This document shows, one piece after another, positions 62,575 to 64,000 of a stretch of 64,000 bases of DNA. The first letter of the stretch is position 1, and each line of letters begins with the position of its first letter. Source of the DNA: Lichtheimia corymbifera B2541 (lineage: Eukaryota > Mucoromycota > Mucoromycetes > Mucorales > Lichtheimiaceae); NCBI GenBank assembly GCA_000697475.1, contig JNEU01000707.1, positions 1 through 64,000 of the forward strand, given 5' to 3'. The notes below the pieces were generated by a model. The model was given only the letters and a program-made list of their open reading frames with translations. It was not told the DNA's origin and searched no databases. The position numbers and the translations under genes are program-made.

Positions 62575-62820
62575 TTGTTATATACAACACGCTGCCCTGC
62601 ACACTCCTCATCCGTAACCAAACGTAACAGCATTCATGCCAGCAGTTTCCGTTAGCAAAGTCTTTACTCCATTGTACTCAAACAGCATTCACAGCCTTGT
62701 CACTCTACACAACACACGCTCTTACACACTCCTCTGCCGCGACCAAACATAGCAGCTGTTGCTATAAGCAATGTATTTTACTCCCTTGTCTCAAGTTACT
62801 TGCAGCAACTTGCTTTGATA
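62575..62820. repeat. Tandem duplication of about 123 bases at the right arm end
   Basis: Two diverged copies, about 62575-62697 and 62698-62820, both carrying ACAACAC..GC, CACACTCCTC and CCAAAC(G/A)TA landmarks. The left arm has a single counterpart (about 59640-59765). Confidence 0.6.
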
Positions 62821-62844
62821 CATACCAATTACAATGGATGGGAT

Positions 62845-63840
62845 TGCCATATCAGCTATCAAGTACACCGCGATACAAGTAATCTTCATCTGGTTGGGCT
62901 GCGATGGAAGAAAATGACCAAGAAAGGATTGACCAGCAGCCGGATGGAGAAGGGAGCATATCAGCAGCTACCACTTGGCTTATTTCAACCAACGTATTGG
63001 ATTTGATGGATGGATGCAATCAAGTGCAATGATGAGATGTCCTGGAGTGTTGCTTTGGTTACTTGGCACGTCGTCTGCATGAACGATTACGTGGATACAG
63101 CTTACGATGATGATGGATTGGATGGGATTGACGAAATGGATTATATCTTGGTGAAAGGTGCTTTACAGTCATGGATGCTATTGGGATACTCAAGTCGATG
63201 CATGCAGCAGCTATTTTACAATCATGGATGAGGATGTTTATGACGGCAGCAACCAAGAATACACTGACGCAATTATCCCTGTGATTCACCTGTAGCTCAT
63301 TCAATTTACAATACTGTTTCTTGATTATGCTACTTACTCGATAAACATCCACACTACCATGTGCTATTCTTCGACTTTTTCATTGATGAGGATTGGATTC
63401 GATATAATATTTAGAAGGGTATCGTGCTATGAGTTCAAATATCCGAGATGTGGGTCACTGGGTTGGTTTCTGGATTAAAGGGGGGAATAGAAACTTGGAG
63501 GGTTGGAAAAGCGGGATTGGATCATTTACATCATCGTATCGAGATGCTACATTGTTCTTTTGTCATAGCTTCCTAGTTCACTTTTTGAACGCTTGTATTG
63601 CAAGATATACATTAGAGAGTGATGATCCCAACATAGTGATTGCTGCATGATAAGCTCCTTGGTTGATTGGAAACTTGAATTATTCTGCTGTTCAAGGAAG
63701 AACGAGCTTTCACGAGTTCTTGAACATCCCATGCTTATCTATAGTATTTTTCAGCCATCGCTATCCCATATAACCTTGTATAAGCACGAACCATTCTATA
63801 CGGGCTATCACAGCCTGACCTTTCTCAAGAGGATGAGACT
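62845..63840 (+). repeat. Diverged interspersed repeat, copy 2
   Basis: Plus-strand counterpart of the inverted copy at 1-1012. Shared landmarks are TCAGCTATCAAGTA (about 62850), a conserved CTTGGCT.TTTCAACCAACGTATTGG-type block (about 62975), GCATGCAGCAGCTATTT (about 63199) and GGATTGGATCATT (about 63514). It starts within about 25 bases of the palindrome's right end. No intact protein frame is shared by both copies. Confidence 0.75.
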
Positions 63841-63904
63841 ACCATCGTGCAATTCTCCACCAATAGCATGGTCCTTTTGGTTTGTTACACAAAAAGTTCT
63901 TCTG

Positions 63905-64000
63905 CTGTGAGGGTGTACCTACTTTACAATGAACGAAGGCTACTTTTCCCATACGCAGAATCATGTTTACTGCATACGAAAAACATAAAGAGGTCTGTAT
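63905..64000. repeat. Another copy of the palindrome inner module, cut by the window edge
   Basis: Matches the block at 60765-60860: GGGTGTACCTACTT, ACAATGAAC, a CAT(A/C)..CATGTTTACTGCATA block, then AAAACATAAAG. It suggests that a second palindromic element begins here and runs past the right edge. Confidence 0.65.

Larger units (their letters stand above)
59640..62820. repeat. About 3.2 kb imperfect palindrome (foldback-type inverted repeat)
   Basis: The left arm (about 59640-60960) reappears reverse-complemented in the right arm (about 61030-62820). Clear pairs include 59788-59808 with 62532-62554, and 60361-60400 with 61943-61982; both give the same centre near 61171. Inside, blocks at 60641 and 61372, and at 60961-60984 and 61029-61052, share another centre at 61006.5. 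The arms match well but not perfectly, with small indels. No transposase frame is seen inside. The form fits a foldback or MITE-like element, or an inverted duplication. Transcription through it would give a long hairpin. Confidence 0.85.

Overview
The window looks like nuclear DNA from a filamentous fungus, most likely a zygomycete (Mucoromycota, probably Mucorales). The genes are split by short GT-AG introns, mostly 45-75 nt. The recognisable set is fungal: a Gin4/Hsl1-type kinase, YOP1, a class I cAMP phosphodiesterase, a chitin-synthase-activator-like Sel1 protein, a Pom33/TMEM33 protein, and MFS and MATE carriers. It also holds families absent from yeasts (SMCR8, a NAB-like corepressor, a giant ASH-repeat protein). 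The genus cannot be told from sequence alone. All exon chains were built by hand from splice sites. For the confident multi-exon genes the summed CDS length is divisible by three.

Layout. 1-4.2 kb: a diverged repeat and coding remnants. 4.2-14.9 kb: an unknown four-exon gene (-), the kinase (+) tail to tail with SMCR8 (-), then YOP1 (-). 15-20 kb: gene-poor, with decayed multi-exon pseudogenes. 20-33 kb: dense, with a phosphodiesterase (+), KH protein (-), a disordered repeat protein (+), a small 79-aa gene (+), an MFS carrier (-) divergent from an intronless GPI-anchored GH79 hydrolase (+), and a MATE carrier (-). 33-37 kb: sparse, with one unknown gene (-). 37-45 kb: a 2,579-codon ASH/MSP-repeat gene (+). 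45-52.4 kb: a four-finger C2H2 factor (+) isolated between 2.8 kb and 3.7 kb gene-free stretches. 52.5-58.1 kb: Pom33/TMEM33 (+), NAB-like (+), SKT5/Chs4-like (-). 59.6-64 kb: a roughly 3.2 kb imperfect palindrome followed by a repeat whose inverted copy opens the window.

No operon-like pathway links the genes. Plausible shared themes are polarity and cell wall (kinase, chitin synthase activator, GH79), ER and nuclear-envelope shape (YOP1, Pom33), and nutrient/cAMP signalling (phosphodiesterase, SMCR8); these links are inference. The least explained items are the nested palindrome with its inverted modules, the matching inverted repeats at the two window ends, and the giant ASH protein in what appears to be a non-flagellated fungus. 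No tRNA, rRNA, CRISPR array or telomeric repeat was seen.
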